Source: Zopfochytrium polystomum
Taxonomy: Eukaryota > Chytridiomycota > Chytridiomycetes > Chytridiales > Chytridiaceae
DNA length: 64,000 bases
Assembly (NCBI GenBank): GCA_025765615.1
Contig: JAIVFJ010000043.1
Coordinates: 1-64,000, forward strand
Direction: 5' to 3'
Made by a program: the position numbers and the translations under genes. The notes beneath the pieces were generated by a model, which was given only the letters and a program-made list of their open reading frames with translations, did no database searches and was not told the DNA's origin. Positions 25,299 to 35,731 of this stretch are shown piece by piece; position 1 is the first letter of the stretch, and every line of letters begins with the position of its first letter.

Positions 25299-28200
25299 TC
25301 ACTCCTCCATCACCGCCGCCGCCGCCGCCCTAGCCCTCGCCCTCTTCTTTTCCCGCTCCTCACACTCCGCCCTTTCTTTCCAGTACGCGCGCCTCCGCTC
25401 CCTCTGCATCGCCTGCGTCTCGACCCAGTACTCCTTGTTCTCCTTCACCTGATCCAGGTGCAGAGCCTGGACGTCCACGTCGTGCTCCAGCGCGAGCCAC
25501 CGGTACGCCATGCGCGCGAACGGGTACGGCGTGACCGCGCGATGTCCCTTGCGCAGCCGGCCCCAGCCCTGCGGGTTCGTCTCTGCCCTTCCCACCAGCG
25601 CCTGGACGCCGTGCAGCACCATTTCCGATCCAAACTCCTCCCATTCTTTCTCGGACATTGGGTCCTCCTCCGTCAAACTCTCGTCGCTCTCGTCGTCGTC
25701 TCCTTGGCGGTGGCGGCGCTTGCCCCAGTCGCACGCATTTAGCAGCGTGCCAACCGCCTTCTCAAGCGTCGCGTCGTTGTTGGTGGTGGTGGCCGTGTCG
25801 TCGGCCCTGAAGGTCGCGTACATCTCCTTGTTGCCGGCTACCCACGCCAGCAAAACCACGCATCGACGGAGGTCGTTTGCGTGGTCCCTCGAACGAGCTT
25901 GCACGCAGTTCCGGTTGGGATGAGACAGCTCAAACACGAGACGCGATGCAGCACCCTCCAGCAAGGATTCGCTTTTGGTGAGGCTAATCGTGGAACGGAC
26001 GGTGACGTCAACCGATGACAAGCGGTGTCGTCGCTTCACCAGCCAGTCCAACACACTCACGTCGAGCTGCCAAATCGCACTATCCGCAGCTTCAGACTCC
26101 CAGTGGCGGTGGCGGCTTTGGTCTCCCGCCGCAGCCGTTGCTGCAACGGCGGCATCTTCGGTTTGCAAGATCCACTCAAGCAAGTGGTAGTGGCGGTGCA
26201 AGCAGCAAGCTTGCACAGCCGATGACCGTTGCGGCCAAAACATCCATCCCGTGACCTCAAGCTTCGTCTCATCCTGATTCTTTCCAGTGTAAAGGCTTTT
26301 CCACACCGCGCTTGCTGCATCGAGCAGCTGCTGAATGCTCTCAACGCTCTCACCGGCGACAACGGCGTTCCGGACGGCGGTGCACACATCATCCGCGGAT
26401 TTATACTGGGCCTCCCTCTCCGCCTGGATCTCTTGGTCAAGCTCGAGTGCAGCAACACTCCGCTCCCCAACCTCGTTATCTTCCTCGTTATCGCTGTCCC
26501 ACTGAGCCCTGCTGAGCTTGCCCAAAAGCTCTTTGTATGGAAAAAGCGAATGCGCCAGAGCCGTGACCACATCTTTGCGTCCGCTGTCCAGTGCCACGTC
26601 ATACAGGCGCTGGATCTCGCACTCGTCCATAAAGCCCAAGTGCTCGTTGGCAAACGTTTCGATGGCTTGAACGCTCGCAATTTTGACAAAGTCCGCCCAT
26701 CGGCTCACCACCTCATCGTACTTTTTCCTTTTCGCCATGCTCTTCGCAAGGGAGACCAGTTCCTCATTGGGGCTCGCCAAGCAGCGCTCACGATAATCAG
26801 GCGGCAATAGGTTGGCGGCGCCGTTCACATCGTCGCCGCCACAGTCTTTTAGTATGATGAAGATGAGAGACGCCGAACGGTTTTCCGTTTCGAACAATAT
26901 GTCAAGAGCGGTTTTACCACGGCTGTCGGCAACCGAAGTCAGCATTGACGCAAAACCGTTGCAAACGAGCCACTTGACGGAAATCGGCACGTCGAGGGAT
27001 ATCGCAATATGCATCAGTGTCGCTCCGCCCTTCAACCTCGGCAACCGGGGGTCCAACCCCTTGCATCGAATGAGCCAGTCCAGAACGTAAATGTTGCCGA
27101 CAGCAACGGCCAGCGCAAGCAGGGCGTCACCAATTGTCGGTGCACGCACGGCTACAGCCATATCGTCGCTGTCGAAATTCATCCAACTCGCTGTCTCCAC
27201 TAAGCATAACCCGAACGGCCGCTCAAACGCTCTGAACAAGTCGTTTTCTTCGACCAGGTGCTGACGTCGACAGAGCGGACACTGCAATGACCCTTCCGTC
27301 GCCACACGTCCCTGCGCTTGTTCGGGATCGGTTCTCACCAACTTTTGCAAGCAAGGTCGGCAAAACTCGTGGCCGCAGTCAAGGCGAAAAGTGTCCTTGC
27401 GGCGGCAATAGCAAACGCTGCAAAAGTCCGGGTCCTCGGGCATTGCATCATCCAGCTCAGCCATTTCAGCGTCGTCATTTTCTGCTGCTGCTTCCCTGCG
27501 CGCGTGATTGTATCCCTCGTGGTAAAGAGGACCTTGCAAGTCAAGCTTTCCTTTCGCGTCAACCCATTGCAAGATGCGGAGGCGCCCATAAATAACAAGC
27601 AGATCCAGACGCGGCCAGAGACAACGGCTAGTTGCCGACACGGGATGCAACGCGAGAGCCTCCATTGTTTGCAGCCACTGTGACGATTTGTGGCTTTTCA
27701 GAGCCAATATCCATGGACCGTCGCCGCGGCGATGCTTCCGTAAGCATTTGGACAGCGATCCAGTCCTCCCATCCCACCCGTTCTTTGACGCGGGGACGCT
27801 CACCAACGTGTCCAAGTCATCTTTGAGAGACGGAAGAAGCGTCGAGAACCCCGTGGCATCCGCATTGTTGTTCTTGTCCGCCTCGACGTCCACGCGGTAC
27901 CTCTTGTGAAAGTCCTCAATGAAACATCCAGGAAGCGACTTGATGTCCGTGGCAGAGTAGCCAGTCCAGCCGACGTGAGCCGACGGCGCGAGCTTGAGAC
28001 CCCAGTCGTCGAGCAACCACTTGACTTCCCGCGCACGGTCTTTGGTAATCGCGCTCGTCAGGTAGTAGTAGAGGAAGATCGCCGACTTGCGCGAGAAGGG
28101 CGGCGAGTGCGGAGCAAACCTCTCCTCCCACCAGCCAAACGAACGCGCGACGGCCATTTTGTCCTCGAGGGGGATATCGCGATACAGGCACCGCTCGAAA

Positions 28201-29048
28201 ATGTCGATATGGCGCAGCGCCTGGAAGAGATCCAGCGCCACTTCGGCAAAGCCGCACTGCGTGGCGACGCGCATGACGCGTTCGATCGCCCTTGTGGCGC
28301 GGAGGCGTTCCGCGTCGCAGCCCTCGCCGCCGCCGAGCACGTCCATCCTTCCAATCCACTCGCCGATAACGTACTCCACGAATCCCGGGAGGTTGCTGAG
28401 CAAGGCGATCTCGAGCGGGGACCGATACCCGCGGGGCGACGGGTGGAGCGTGGCGGAAGGGTCAGTCTTAACGAGGTACATGAAGATGCGAAAGTTTTGG
28501 ACGCTGACGGCGCAGTGGAGGAGGTTGCGGCCCTTGTGATTCAGGACGGTGACGGCCACGCCGCACTCGCGGATCAAACACTTGAGGACGTCCAAGCGGT
28601 TGGCGCGCACCGCGCAAAAGGCCATACAGTTCGCCTCATCCGGGCGGAGCGGTGTTGTCCGGTTGTGGTCCGCAGATTGTGGGGCGACCGCGGGCGGACG
28701 GCCGGCAACCAGGGAACGCAGGTACGTTGCGAGCTCCGGTGCGTAGTTTAGAGCAGCAGGCGCACGAGAGCGAGGGCGGCGGGCGTTGGGATGGCCACCG
28801 CCGCCGTTGTTGTTGCCGTTGCCGTCTACGTCGACAAGGCCGTCGTCGTCGACGCCCATGTCGTTGGCAATGTTGTCGATCTCGTCGTTGTCATTGCCCT
28901 GGCGGTCGTTGTCTTGGTCGCCATTGTCGTGGTCATCGTCGTCCTCATCAAACAGGCGCTGATTCACGGGCGGGGGTGGGGCGGCGCGCAGCAGCCTCTG
29001 GACCTCTTTCAAACCGACCGTGAAAGCGCCGAACTGGTGGCGAGGCAT
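25299..29048 (-). CDS. Large ankyrin/RING-finger protein, 1249 aa
   Basis: Single uninterrupted exon. The start is placed at 29048 because GCCACCATG there fits a Kozak context; an upstream ATG at 29150 would add 34 residues. Acidic, Asn-rich low-complexity sequence near the N-terminus (about residues 35-80) leads into ankyrin-type repeats such as RNLLHCAVSVQNFRIFMYLV and RSPLEIALLSNLPGFVEYVI. Mid-protein is a C3HC4 RING finger (CSVCYCRRKDTFRLDCGHEF, then CRPC and CPLC) with all eight ligands visible. More repeats follow (ATLMHIAISLDVPISVKWLV, GKTALDILFE). The C-terminal third is helical, ending in a highly charged Arg/Glu/Ala helix. An E3 ubiquitin ligase role is inferred from the RING, with ankyrins as substrate receptor. 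Confidence 0.88.
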   Translation of the reverse strand: MPRHQFGAFTVGLKEVQRLLRAAPPPPVNQRLFDEDDDDHDNGDQDNDRQGNDNDEIDNIANDMGVDDDGLVDVDGNGNNNGGGGHPNARRPRSRAPAALNYAPELATYLRSLVAGRPPAVAPQSADHNRTTPLRPDEANCMAFCAVRANRLDVLKCLIRECGVAVTVLNHKGRNLLHCAVSVQNFRIFMYLVKTDPSATLHPSPRGYRSPLEIALLSNLPGFVEYVIGEWIGRMDVLGGGEGCDAERLRATRAIERVMRVATQCGFAEVALDLFQALRHIDIFERCLYRDIPLEDKMAVARSFGWWEERFAPHSPPFSRKSAIFLYYYLTSAITKDRAREVKWLLDDWGLKLAPSAHVGWTGYSATDIKSLPGCFIEDFHKRYRVDVEADKNNNADATGFSTLLPSLKDDLDTLVSVPASKNGWDGRTGSLSKCLRKHRRGDGPWILALKSHKSSQWLQTMEALALHPVSATSRCLWPRLDLLVIYGRLRILQWVDAKGKLDLQGPLYHEGYNHARREAAAENDDAEMAELDDAMPEDPDFCSVCYCRRKDTFRLDCGHEFCRPCLQKLVRTDPEQAQGRVATEGSLQCPLCRRQHLVEENDLFRAFERPFGLCLVETASWMNFDSDDMAVAVRAPTIGDALLALAVAVGNIYVLDWLIRCKGLDPRLPRLKGGATLMHIAISLDVPISVKWLVCNGFASMLTSVADSRGKTALDILFETENRSASLIFIILKDCGGDDVNGAANLLPPDYRERCLASPNEELVSLAKSMAKRKKYDEVVSRWADFVKIASVQAIETFANEHLGFMDECEIQRLYDVALDSGRKDVVTALAHSLFPYKELLGKLSRAQWDSDNEEDNEVGERSVAALELDQEIQAEREAQYKSADDVCTAVRNAVVAGESVESIQQLLDAASAVWKSLYTGKNQDETKLEVTGWMFWPQRSSAVQACCLHRHYHLLEWILQTEDAAVAATAAAGDQSRHRHWESEAADSAIWQLDVSVLDWLVKRRHRLSSVDVTVRSTISLTKSESLLEGAASRLVFELSHPNRNCVQARSRDHANDLRRCVVLLAWVAGNKEMYATFRADDTATTTNNDATLEKAVGTLLNACDWGKRRHRQGDDDESDESLTEEDPMSEKEWEEFGSEMVLHGVQALVGRAETNPQGWGRLRKGHRAVTPYPFARMAYRWLALEHDVDVQALHLDQVKENKEYWVETQAMQRERRRAYWKERAECEEREKKRARARAAAAAVMEE

Positions 29049-29300
29049 GGTGGCAAGGCGAGGGGTAAGGGAGCTAGAAAGTGGAGGAGTTGGTTGGTGT
29101 TTGGATGGAACGTGCGAGCGTGAGAACGAAGTCGCCTTCGCCACATACACATACAGCGTCCGCGTCGGTCACGTGTGCGCCCGCGATGCTTGCTATGTGG
29201 TTCAAGGTTTGCGGGTCCAGTTTTTTTTTTTTAATGGCCTCACTTCTGCTTTCTCCCTCTCTCAGCGTATCCATTTAGCACATGCATGCACGAATATATT

Positions 29301-30145
29301 TCAATCATCACCCAACGCAAACATCAGATCCAGCTCCGGCACCCTCCGGTAAAACGAGCCCTTCCCGTGGCCCTTGACCATGATGCACAGCCGGTCCATC
29401 GCAAACTCGGCGCGACCGCCACCCGCGCCGCCCGCCGCGCCGCCGCCGCCGAAAAACGCCCGCTCGACGGCCGCCACGATCGGGTCGACCACGCGCTTGC
29501 CGCCACGCACCGGGTTCCCGAGGGTCAGGTGCGGGCGGTACGCACGGCCGCCGCCGTGCGCGTGCCCGTCGTCGGCGTCCGGTGCTCCCTGCGGCGTTGC
29601 GGGGGAGCGCGCAGCGAGGCGTGCGGCGACGGCGGCCTCGAGCTGCGGCTGGATGGCGGCGAGGAGGCGCGTGGCGGGGTCGTCTGCACGCGGCTCGAGG
29701 ACGACGGTGCTGGACCCGGGGTGGGTGAAGACGCCAACACGGTCGAGGACGAGGGTGTAAGATGCGTGGGGCGCGGGCGATGCGGCGGAGGCGGCGACGC
29801 CGGCGACGATGGGCTGGAGGAGGGCGTGGAGCTCGGATGGGGAGATGGCGTCGACGGGGAGGGTTGCGGGGGCGAGGACGGTTAGGTGGGGTGGCCTGGG
29901 CGGGGGAGGAAAGGAGTGAGTAAGCTGCGAAGCCGAGGCGAGTGAGTCAAAGACGACAGACAGACAGACCATCGTGTCACGGCGCGATCGTAGAGCTTCC
30001 TGAACGACTGGACGCGGGCCAGGAAGCCGTCGGCGGTGTCAGCGGCTGCAGCCGCAGCAGCTTCGGCGGGGGTGTGGTAGGGCGGGATGCACACGCACAC
30101 GGTCATCGTGGCGATTTCATCGTCAGGCTTTGTTCCTGCGAGCAT
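29301..30145 (-). CDS. 2H phosphoesterase-superfamily protein, about 256 aa
   Basis: Exon 1 is 30145-29970, exon 2 29895-29301 and the intron 29896-29969 (GTCTGT..CCCAG). The join gives RAVTRW/PPHLTVLAP in frame. The two hallmark H-x-[TS]-x motifs are HLTV (just after the splice) and HLTL (about 110 residues later), separated as in LigT/CPDase-like 2H enzymes that act on 2',3'-cyclic or 2'-5' phosphodiester RNA ends. A Gly/Ala-rich insertion lies near the C-terminus. Substrate cannot be assigned. A TATA-like element lies about 115 bases upstream. Confidence 0.75.
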
Positions 30146-30260
30146 GGTCCGTGAGCCGATTAGCCTTCTTGGCAGGAGATGAGCACAGGCTGTTGGATGG
30201 GGGAGGCTCGTGAATGAATTGGTTGGACGATCGCCGTGCTGCTATTTGCAGGGATGTGGC

Positions 30261-30275
30261 ACCTTTATATACTCC
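30261..30275 (-). promoter_or_regulatory. TATA box of the 2H phosphoesterase gene
   Basis: On the minus strand the sequence reads AGTATATAAAGG, about 115 bases before the ATG at 30145. Confidence 0.5.
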
Positions 30276-30781
30276 GCTGGCAAAGAAGGCTGGCATAACC
30301 ACCCGCTGTCTTCTTATGGGGCAAACACATAGCGGAGACAGTTTGGGGAATACCACTGGGCGGAGTTTCCGAGCCGCGTTGTTGGGGCGAATCATCATCA
30401 GGAGTTTCCTGGTGTTTGGGCAAAGTTACGCGTGGAAGCCGCCTGTCTTCAATAATAACCTCGCCAGCAGAGATTTTCGCTGATTCTTCAGGTGGCCTCC
30501 TCCACATTTCAAGGCTCGCACTGAACGCCCCTCCTGGAACGCCACACGTCCGACAAAGAAGGGCGTTGGCCGTATTATTGAAGACGACAGGGTAACATAG
30601 AAATGAAGCAAAAAAAAGAAAACCCAGCAGGGTGCAAAGAGCAAGTAGGAAGACTTTAAAGGGTGTAGGTGCCTTTCATCGGTAAATCCATCATCCACAA
30701 CTTGTGAGGCAACCAACAACCCATTTTCATCACTCCCCTGCACTCTTCTGCATTCCAAAGAAAGCAAACGTGATCCACAAT
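30276..30781. other. Spacer between 2H phosphoesterase and LicD-like genes
   Basis: Contains the 3' flank of the minus-strand LicD-like gene. No gene or repeat is recognised. Confidence 0.4.
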
Positions 30782-32029
30782 CTACTGCTTTGGCGCGACA
30801 CCCGGAACCGGCTCCCACCGCTTCTTTGACGCATCGTACTTGTGGCCGTGAAACTCTGTCAGCGAGATGCTCTTGTTCCCATACTCGGACACGAGCACAG
30901 CCTTGACGTCGAACGGCACCCACACATCAGCGCCCTCGAAGGTGCTCCTCCTCAGCGGAAACAGCTCGACGAAATCGTAAATGTGCTGCGACTTGCACCA
31001 CAGCTTCAGCCCGCGCTCACCGTCCTTGAGCTCTGCGGCGACGTTGGGGTCCGCGGACGAGGCGAGGGCGGTGATGTCCAGGAAGCGGCCAGAGACGGTG
31101 TCGATGAAGCGGGCGTCGATGATGTTGAAGAGGTCGCGCCAGCGGTTGGTGCGGTGCGGGTTGACTTCTATAAGGTAGCGGTTCTCGAAGGAGGTGCGGT
31201 CGTACGAGGCGGCGAGGGTGTCGAGGTCGCGGAGGGTCATTTGCAGGTCGATGTCGTCGTCCCAGGGTAGCGGGACGCCGGCCCAATACCAGCCGAGCAG
31301 CGTGCCGTGCGCCAGCCACGAGGTGATGCCCGCGGACGCGGTGAAGCGGGACCAGGCGCCAATGAGGTCCGCCAGAGACTCTGAGACGGAGGGCGGCGGC
31401 GGTCCGGCGGCGGGCGCGGGCTGGTTTGGAGGCGGGGGAGGCGCGGGCGCGTTTGGGTTGTATCTGGGGTGCGGGCGTCGGTTCTTTTTGTACTTTGCCG
31501 GGCCGAAGCGGGAATCCCGGTGGCCCTCCCGGTATCCTTCGTGGAAGAACTTTTTCGCCTGACCGGGGCGGTATCCGCGGCCCGGGGGGATGGGGTCCTT
31601 GAACTTTGCTCCGCACGTGTTGAAGTGGTTGCGGGAAGGATACGGGCCCGCGACTTTGTCAATGTCGACAGTGGGCTCAAAGGGCGACGCGAGATCCGTG
31701 AGGTTGACAAGCGGAAGGAATGGCTTCAAAGGTCGCTCGGTCCAAGTCACCTTGGTCGTTGAGCAGTAGCGGCCGAGCGACCAGCTCGACGACAGTCCGC
31801 GATCTTCGTCCGGAGGTGGCGCCTCCTCGTCCGACAAGGGCTGCTGCTGCTGTTCTTGTGCCGAGTGAGCGTGGTAAAAGACGACGGCCTGCTGGAACAC
31901 TATGAAGGAGGCGAAGGCGAAGACGACTAGGGCGCGCAGCCGCCGCATCATCCTGCCTGGCGCGGCGGCGGCGGCGACCTTTTGGGTTTGGTGTAAAGTT
32001 GCTGCTCTCGCTGCTGGCATTATTGGCAT
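30782..32029 (-). CDS. LicD/fukutin/Mnn4-family type II membrane protein, 415 aa
   Basis: Single exon. A short cytosolic tail with a RRLR patch precedes one transmembrane helix (ALVVFAFASFIVFQQAVVFY), giving Golgi type II topology; a start at the second ATG cluster (MMRRLR) is also possible. After a Pro-rich stem comes the LicD nucleotidyl/phosphotransferase core: WLAHGTLLGWYWAG, then LPWDDDIDLQM with the metal-binding acidic triad, and later FNIIDARFIDTVSGRFLDITAL. Fungal Mnn4-type members add mannosyl-phosphate to glycans; others transfer phosphocholine or ribitol-phosphate. The transferred group here is unknown. The frame is intact. Confidence 0.87.
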   Translation of the reverse strand: MPIMPAARAATLHQTQKVAAAAAPGRMMRRLRALVVFAFASFIVFQQAVVFYHAHSAQEQQQQPLSDEEAPPPDEDRGLSSSWSLGRYCSTTKVTWTERPLKPFLPLVNLTDLASPFEPTVDIDKVAGPYPSRNHFNTCGAKFKDPIPPGRGYRPGQAKKFFHEGYREGHRDSRFGPAKYKKNRRPHPRYNPNAPAPPPPPNQPAPAAGPPPPSVSESLADLIGAWSRFTASAGITSWLAHGTLLGWYWAGVPLPWDDDIDLQMTLRDLDTLAASYDRTSFENRYLIEVNPHRTNRWRDLFNIIDARFIDTVSGRFLDITALASSADPNVAAELKDGERGLKLWCKSQHIYDFVELFPLRRSTFEGADVWVPFDVKAVLVSEYGNKSISLTEFHGHKYDASKKRWEPVPGVAPKQ

Positions 32030-33180
32030 CTGGTGTCACCGCAAAGACGCGCACGACATGAGAAGGAGAGAAGGTGAGCGGGCGAAGCAGCCGGAGCCAA
32101 GGTGCGGGAAACGCCTATGAGATCCTTCTGTTTTGTTTTTTTTCTTTCTTTGTGTTTTTGGGTTTCGACAACAATGTTCTTGCATCCCTCTGTCTCCCGT
32201 CTCTCTCTCTCTCTCTCTCGATCGCGCTATTATTTTTTTTTGTTTTTTTTTTTTTATCCTCCCGGGCTTCCATGCAAAACAATGCAGATATCGCACCGCA
32301 CTGCCAAGAACTGCCTTTTTGGGGAATCCGATCTTGTCTCTCTCTGTGTTGTGTGTCCGTGGAGCCTTCTCTTCAGAAACAACGTTCGTTGGTCGTGATC
32401 GCAATCAAGACAGACGGGGAGGTGCGCTGATACTGCTGCCAAGTATTAATACCATCCCTGTCAATGTGCACGGTGCTTTTGGGATGGGAGCTCCATCCTG
32501 ATAACCGCGTACATCAGCTGTGTGCCCTCGTTCATCGCCGTCAATTTTTACGTACTCAAGGCAACGAATTCAGCATCGATTGTGGGCCTTTTCAGTCGTT
32601 ATGTTGGGCTTGCTACTGCAGCCGATTTTGGCGATGATGTACCGAGAGGTTGACAAGATTTTCACACGAGAGCCGGGCATGGCTAAGACCGGCGGGGAAG
32701 CCCCCGCTCAGGATGGTGTCAGAACGAATGCTGCCGACCGTCGTCGAAACAGTAGTATTTTTGATGCGAAAATATAGTTCAGGAACGTGTTTTTCTTCCA
32801 TGCAGATGAGAACTTGCCTTTTTCTTTCCTCTAGGTGGCCTTACCATATCGCAAGGTCTCTAAATTGCATTGGGGAGTAACTTTAACGGTGACGCTGTGG
32901 GTGATCGGCATTATGGAGAAGGCTCTGTTGTCGCGGCGTCGCGGCCGATGCGTTCAGAGACTCCAAAGTTTTCCGGCGCACGCAGACGGAGTCGACGCTC
33001 GTCAGCGGTCAAACAATATGGATTGTGTTGTTCCGCTCAACAGGAAGAGATCTTCGCATTCGAATGAATCTCTGGGAGCCGCCTCGACGCGACTGTCATT
33101 CTCAAAAAAAAAAATTTTTTTTACTTCTTCGTTTTTGTTCGTTTTTGCAAAGTCGACACACGACAACCTCCTCGAGTGCG
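32030..33180. other. Intergenic region between divergent LicD-like and DUF4246 genes
   Basis: Shared upstream region of two divergent genes. Pyrimidine-rich tracts occur near 32140-32260 and an A/T run near 33106-33121. No coding sequence is supported. Confidence 0.5.
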
Positions 33181-35340
33181 ATGCGTGCATCGACAGCAAT
33201 CTTGCAGCAACCAGGGGATGCTCTCGCGGCCGTCGTCGAGTGTGCCGAGAACCTGCGCAGCATCCAGATGCCCTGCCTCACAATCCGCGAGGTACACTAC
33301 ACCCGCGTGCTCAACGCCATCCTCGGATCAAAGTCCGACTGGTGGCGCAAGCTTCTCGCCCCGGCCGACGCCACCGCCACCGCCGCCGGTGCAGCAGCTG
33401 GCGACTCCAACGGCACACCAGCATCCCCAACAACCGTCGCCGATCGCTGGCGCGCCGAGGCCGCGGCTGCGCTCGAGGACATGGGCCTGGCGTACGAGCT
33501 GGCGTACCGCTACGGCCTGGACGACCCGGACTCTTGCGAGCCGCTCTCGGCGATCCGAGCCAAGATCGGCTGGACCCATGTCGGCTGCGACGGATGCGGG
33601 CAGCGCGGGTTCTCCGGCCAGCGGTTCACGTGTTTAGCGTGCGCGGTGTCGTTCGACCTCTGCGCCGCATGCTACTCTTCGAGCGCGGCGCGCGCGTCCC
33701 ACGACGCGACGCACGTTTTCACCGAGATGCGGATGAAGCTCGAGTTCCCGGAGACCGCGGCAGAGGTGCGCGAGTCCGCGGAGGCGGCGGCGGCGTTCCT
33801 CGTGGAGGAGCTGCGGGACATTGCCGGGCGTGCGCTGCTGAGGTACAAGACGGCACGGTGGGGAGACGAGGCGATTGCGTGGCCGACAGCGTCGCACGGC
33901 GTGATGGTGTCGGACACTGCCGTGCCCGAGGCCCTCCGCCGCAGGATCGCCGCCCTCGCGGAGCCACTCGTTGCCGCATCGCTCAAGGCCGGGCGCTGGC
34001 ATCCTGGCTCTGACGGACTGGTTCTAGACCTGATCCACCCCTCCGACTGTCCCCTCCGCTTCGACCGGACGCTGTTCTCGCCCACACGCGGAGCAATACT
34101 CGGACAGGCGGTGATATTGAGCCAGAGGCCAGCCAAACCGACGTCCCAGTCGCTGTGGCGAGTCACCGAAGACCCGGATGTCTCTTACAACTATCAGTGG
34201 CTGCCTTCCGAATTCCGCGTCGCCGCAGATGGCACGGTGACGGTTGAGTCGTATATCAACAATTTGGATGAACTGGCGCACCCAGAAATGGTGCAGACCA
34301 TAGCGGAAGTCTTTGCGTGCATCCTGCCCATGATCGAGTGCAGCATTGGGTCGGCGCAAGCTGTGCCCACCGACAATGACCGGCGGATTGCTGCGTCGCA
34401 CTCCGAAAGGGACTATACCAACTTTGACGACTGGCATCCAAGTAAATCTTTCCTCTTAAAATACAAGTTCCTGACAAGCCGCCACGGAGATGTGCCACCT
34501 GAGATGGTTGCTGCGCACGAAAACGATCCGGATGTGCAGCAGGCAGCTGCCGGCGATAACTGGATCTCGATGGCCGACCGCATGCGGTACCAGCACTTGC
34601 ACTGTGCGGTCCACGTCCCTCGCCTCCAATCGCACTGCAGCAGGTCTCCAATCTCACTACACGCGCAAGATTTAAGGGGAAGGACGCTCCAGGTAATCGT
34701 CAAGATGGCGGAGATCCGCCTGACCCCGGAGCAACCTACCTACGGCGGCGGGAAATGGCATCTGGAGGGCATGTACAACGAGGCGATTGCGGCGACCGCC
34801 CTTGTGTACTACGACCTTGACAACATTGCCGACTCGAGGGTGACGTTCCGGCACGCGTACCGCGAGCCAGAATTCAGATACGACCAGGACGTATACTACG
34901 GCCTCGAAAAAGTGTTTGGATTCGTGAGCCAGGGTGGCAGCCAGCGCGTTCGGGTCAGCGGCGACGTGCGGGCGCTGCAGGGGCGGACGGTGGTGTTCCC
35001 CAACTTTCACCAACACCGGTTGGAGTCATTTGAGCTGGAAGACAAGACGCGGGCCGGGCGCCGCGCGGTGCTGGCGTTCTTTGTGGTGAACCCGGCGGTG
35101 CGCATTGCGTCGACGCGGGACGTGCCGAGGCAGCAGCGGGGCTTGGTGGTGCGGGAGCTGGCTGCCGCGCTGGGTGGCAGGCTGCCTGAAGAAGCCGTGT
35201 GCGAGGTGGTCAAGGCGGCGGGTGCCACGTTAAGCGAGGAGGAGGCGAGGAATGTCGCGCGCTTGGTGATGGAGGAAAGGAGCAGTGGGAAAGTGGGCGG
35301 ATTCGCGAACGCGTACGGTATCTCGCTTTGCGAGCATTGA
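33181..35340 (+). CDS. ZZ-type zinc finger plus DUF4246 protein, 719 aa
   Basis: The start is the ATG at 33181; the frame stays open upstream, but that part is A/T-run translation. Residues about 125-185 form a ZZ-type zinc finger: GCDGCGQRGFSGQRFTCLAC, then FDLCAAC and a His pair in ASHDATHVF. The rest matches the fungal DUF4246 family: SLWRVTEDPDVSYNYQWLPS, SYINNLDELAHPEM, the LQVIVKMAEI strand, and GGGKWHLEGMYNEAIAAT with a conserved H..G segment. Near the end are VFPNFHQHRLESFEL and KTRAGRRAVLAFFVV, which recall a double-stranded beta-helix dioxygenase fold. That resemblance is an inference. Function is unknown. Segment 34600-34670 looks less conserved and may hold an in-frame intron. Confidence 0.85.
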   Translation: MRASTAILQQPGDALAAVVECAENLRSIQMPCLTIREVHYTRVLNAILGSKSDWWRKLLAPADATATAAGAAAGDSNGTPASPTTVADRWRAEAAAALEDMGLAYELAYRYGLDDPDSCEPLSAIRAKIGWTHVGCDGCGQRGFSGQRFTCLACAVSFDLCAACYSSSAARASHDATHVFTEMRMKLEFPETAAEVRESAEAAAAFLVEELRDIAGRALLRYKTARWGDEAIAWPTASHGVMVSDTAVPEALRRRIAALAEPLVAASLKAGRWHPGSDGLVLDLIHPSDCPLRFDRTLFSPTRGAILGQAVILSQRPAKPTSQSLWRVTEDPDVSYNYQWLPSEFRVAADGTVTVESYINNLDELAHPEMVQTIAEVFACILPMIECSIGSAQAVPTDNDRRIAASHSERDYTNFDDWHPSKSFLLKYKFLTSRHGDVPPEMVAAHENDPDVQQAAAGDNWISMADRMRYQHLHCAVHVPRLQSHCSRSPISLHAQDLRGRTLQVIVKMAEIRLTPEQPTYGGGKWHLEGMYNEAIAATALVYYDLDNIADSRVTFRHAYREPEFRYDQDVYYGLEKVFGFVSQGGSQRVRVSGDVRALQGRTVVFPNFHQHRLESFELEDKTRAGRRAVLAFFVVNPAVRIASTRDVPRQQRGLVVRELAAALGGRLPEEAVCEVVKAAGATLSEEEARNVARLVMEERSSGKVGGFANAYGISLCEH

Positions 35341-35731
35341 AAGAATCTACGCCGTTTCTATTTCCTCTCGTCTCTGAGAAGGGGAAAAAAATTGTTCGAC
35401 TCATCGCTGGCTGCCTCGATTTCATGTCTCTCACCGATTCGCCCCATCTCGCACCAAACTGATCTCAGATTAGTGCCTCTGCTCCTCCCGTCGTGGTCTG
35501 GTCAAGCCCACACCACCGAGATTTCCCGTGCAAATCGATCTGTCTTGTCTCGTTGCCTGTCGCGCCCACCGAGTTGGTCCCTTCCACAGTAAGACGTGTA
35601 CAACACCGCAGAATGCAATCGATCATCACGAAAACCTAACTTAATTGCATTCATTCTCACACTCTTTTCCATAATCGCTCACTGATTCCTTTCCCTTCCT
35701 TTCCCTTCCTTTTCAGTGTAGAATCTCCGCT
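35341..35731. other. Transition from GC-rich genes to AT-richer island
   Basis: 3' flank of the DUF4246 gene with TTTCC repeats (35690-35715). Composition drops in GC from here to about 38.9 kb. Confidence 0.5.

Noticed and set aside
27906..28751. 281-aa plus-strand frame
   Set aside because: Shadow of the RING/ankyrin gene, whose minus-strand frame is 1249 codons with clear domains.
33025..33180. N-terminal extension of the DUF4246 protein
   Set aside because: It translates an A/T run and lacks coding character; the ATG at 33181 is preferred.
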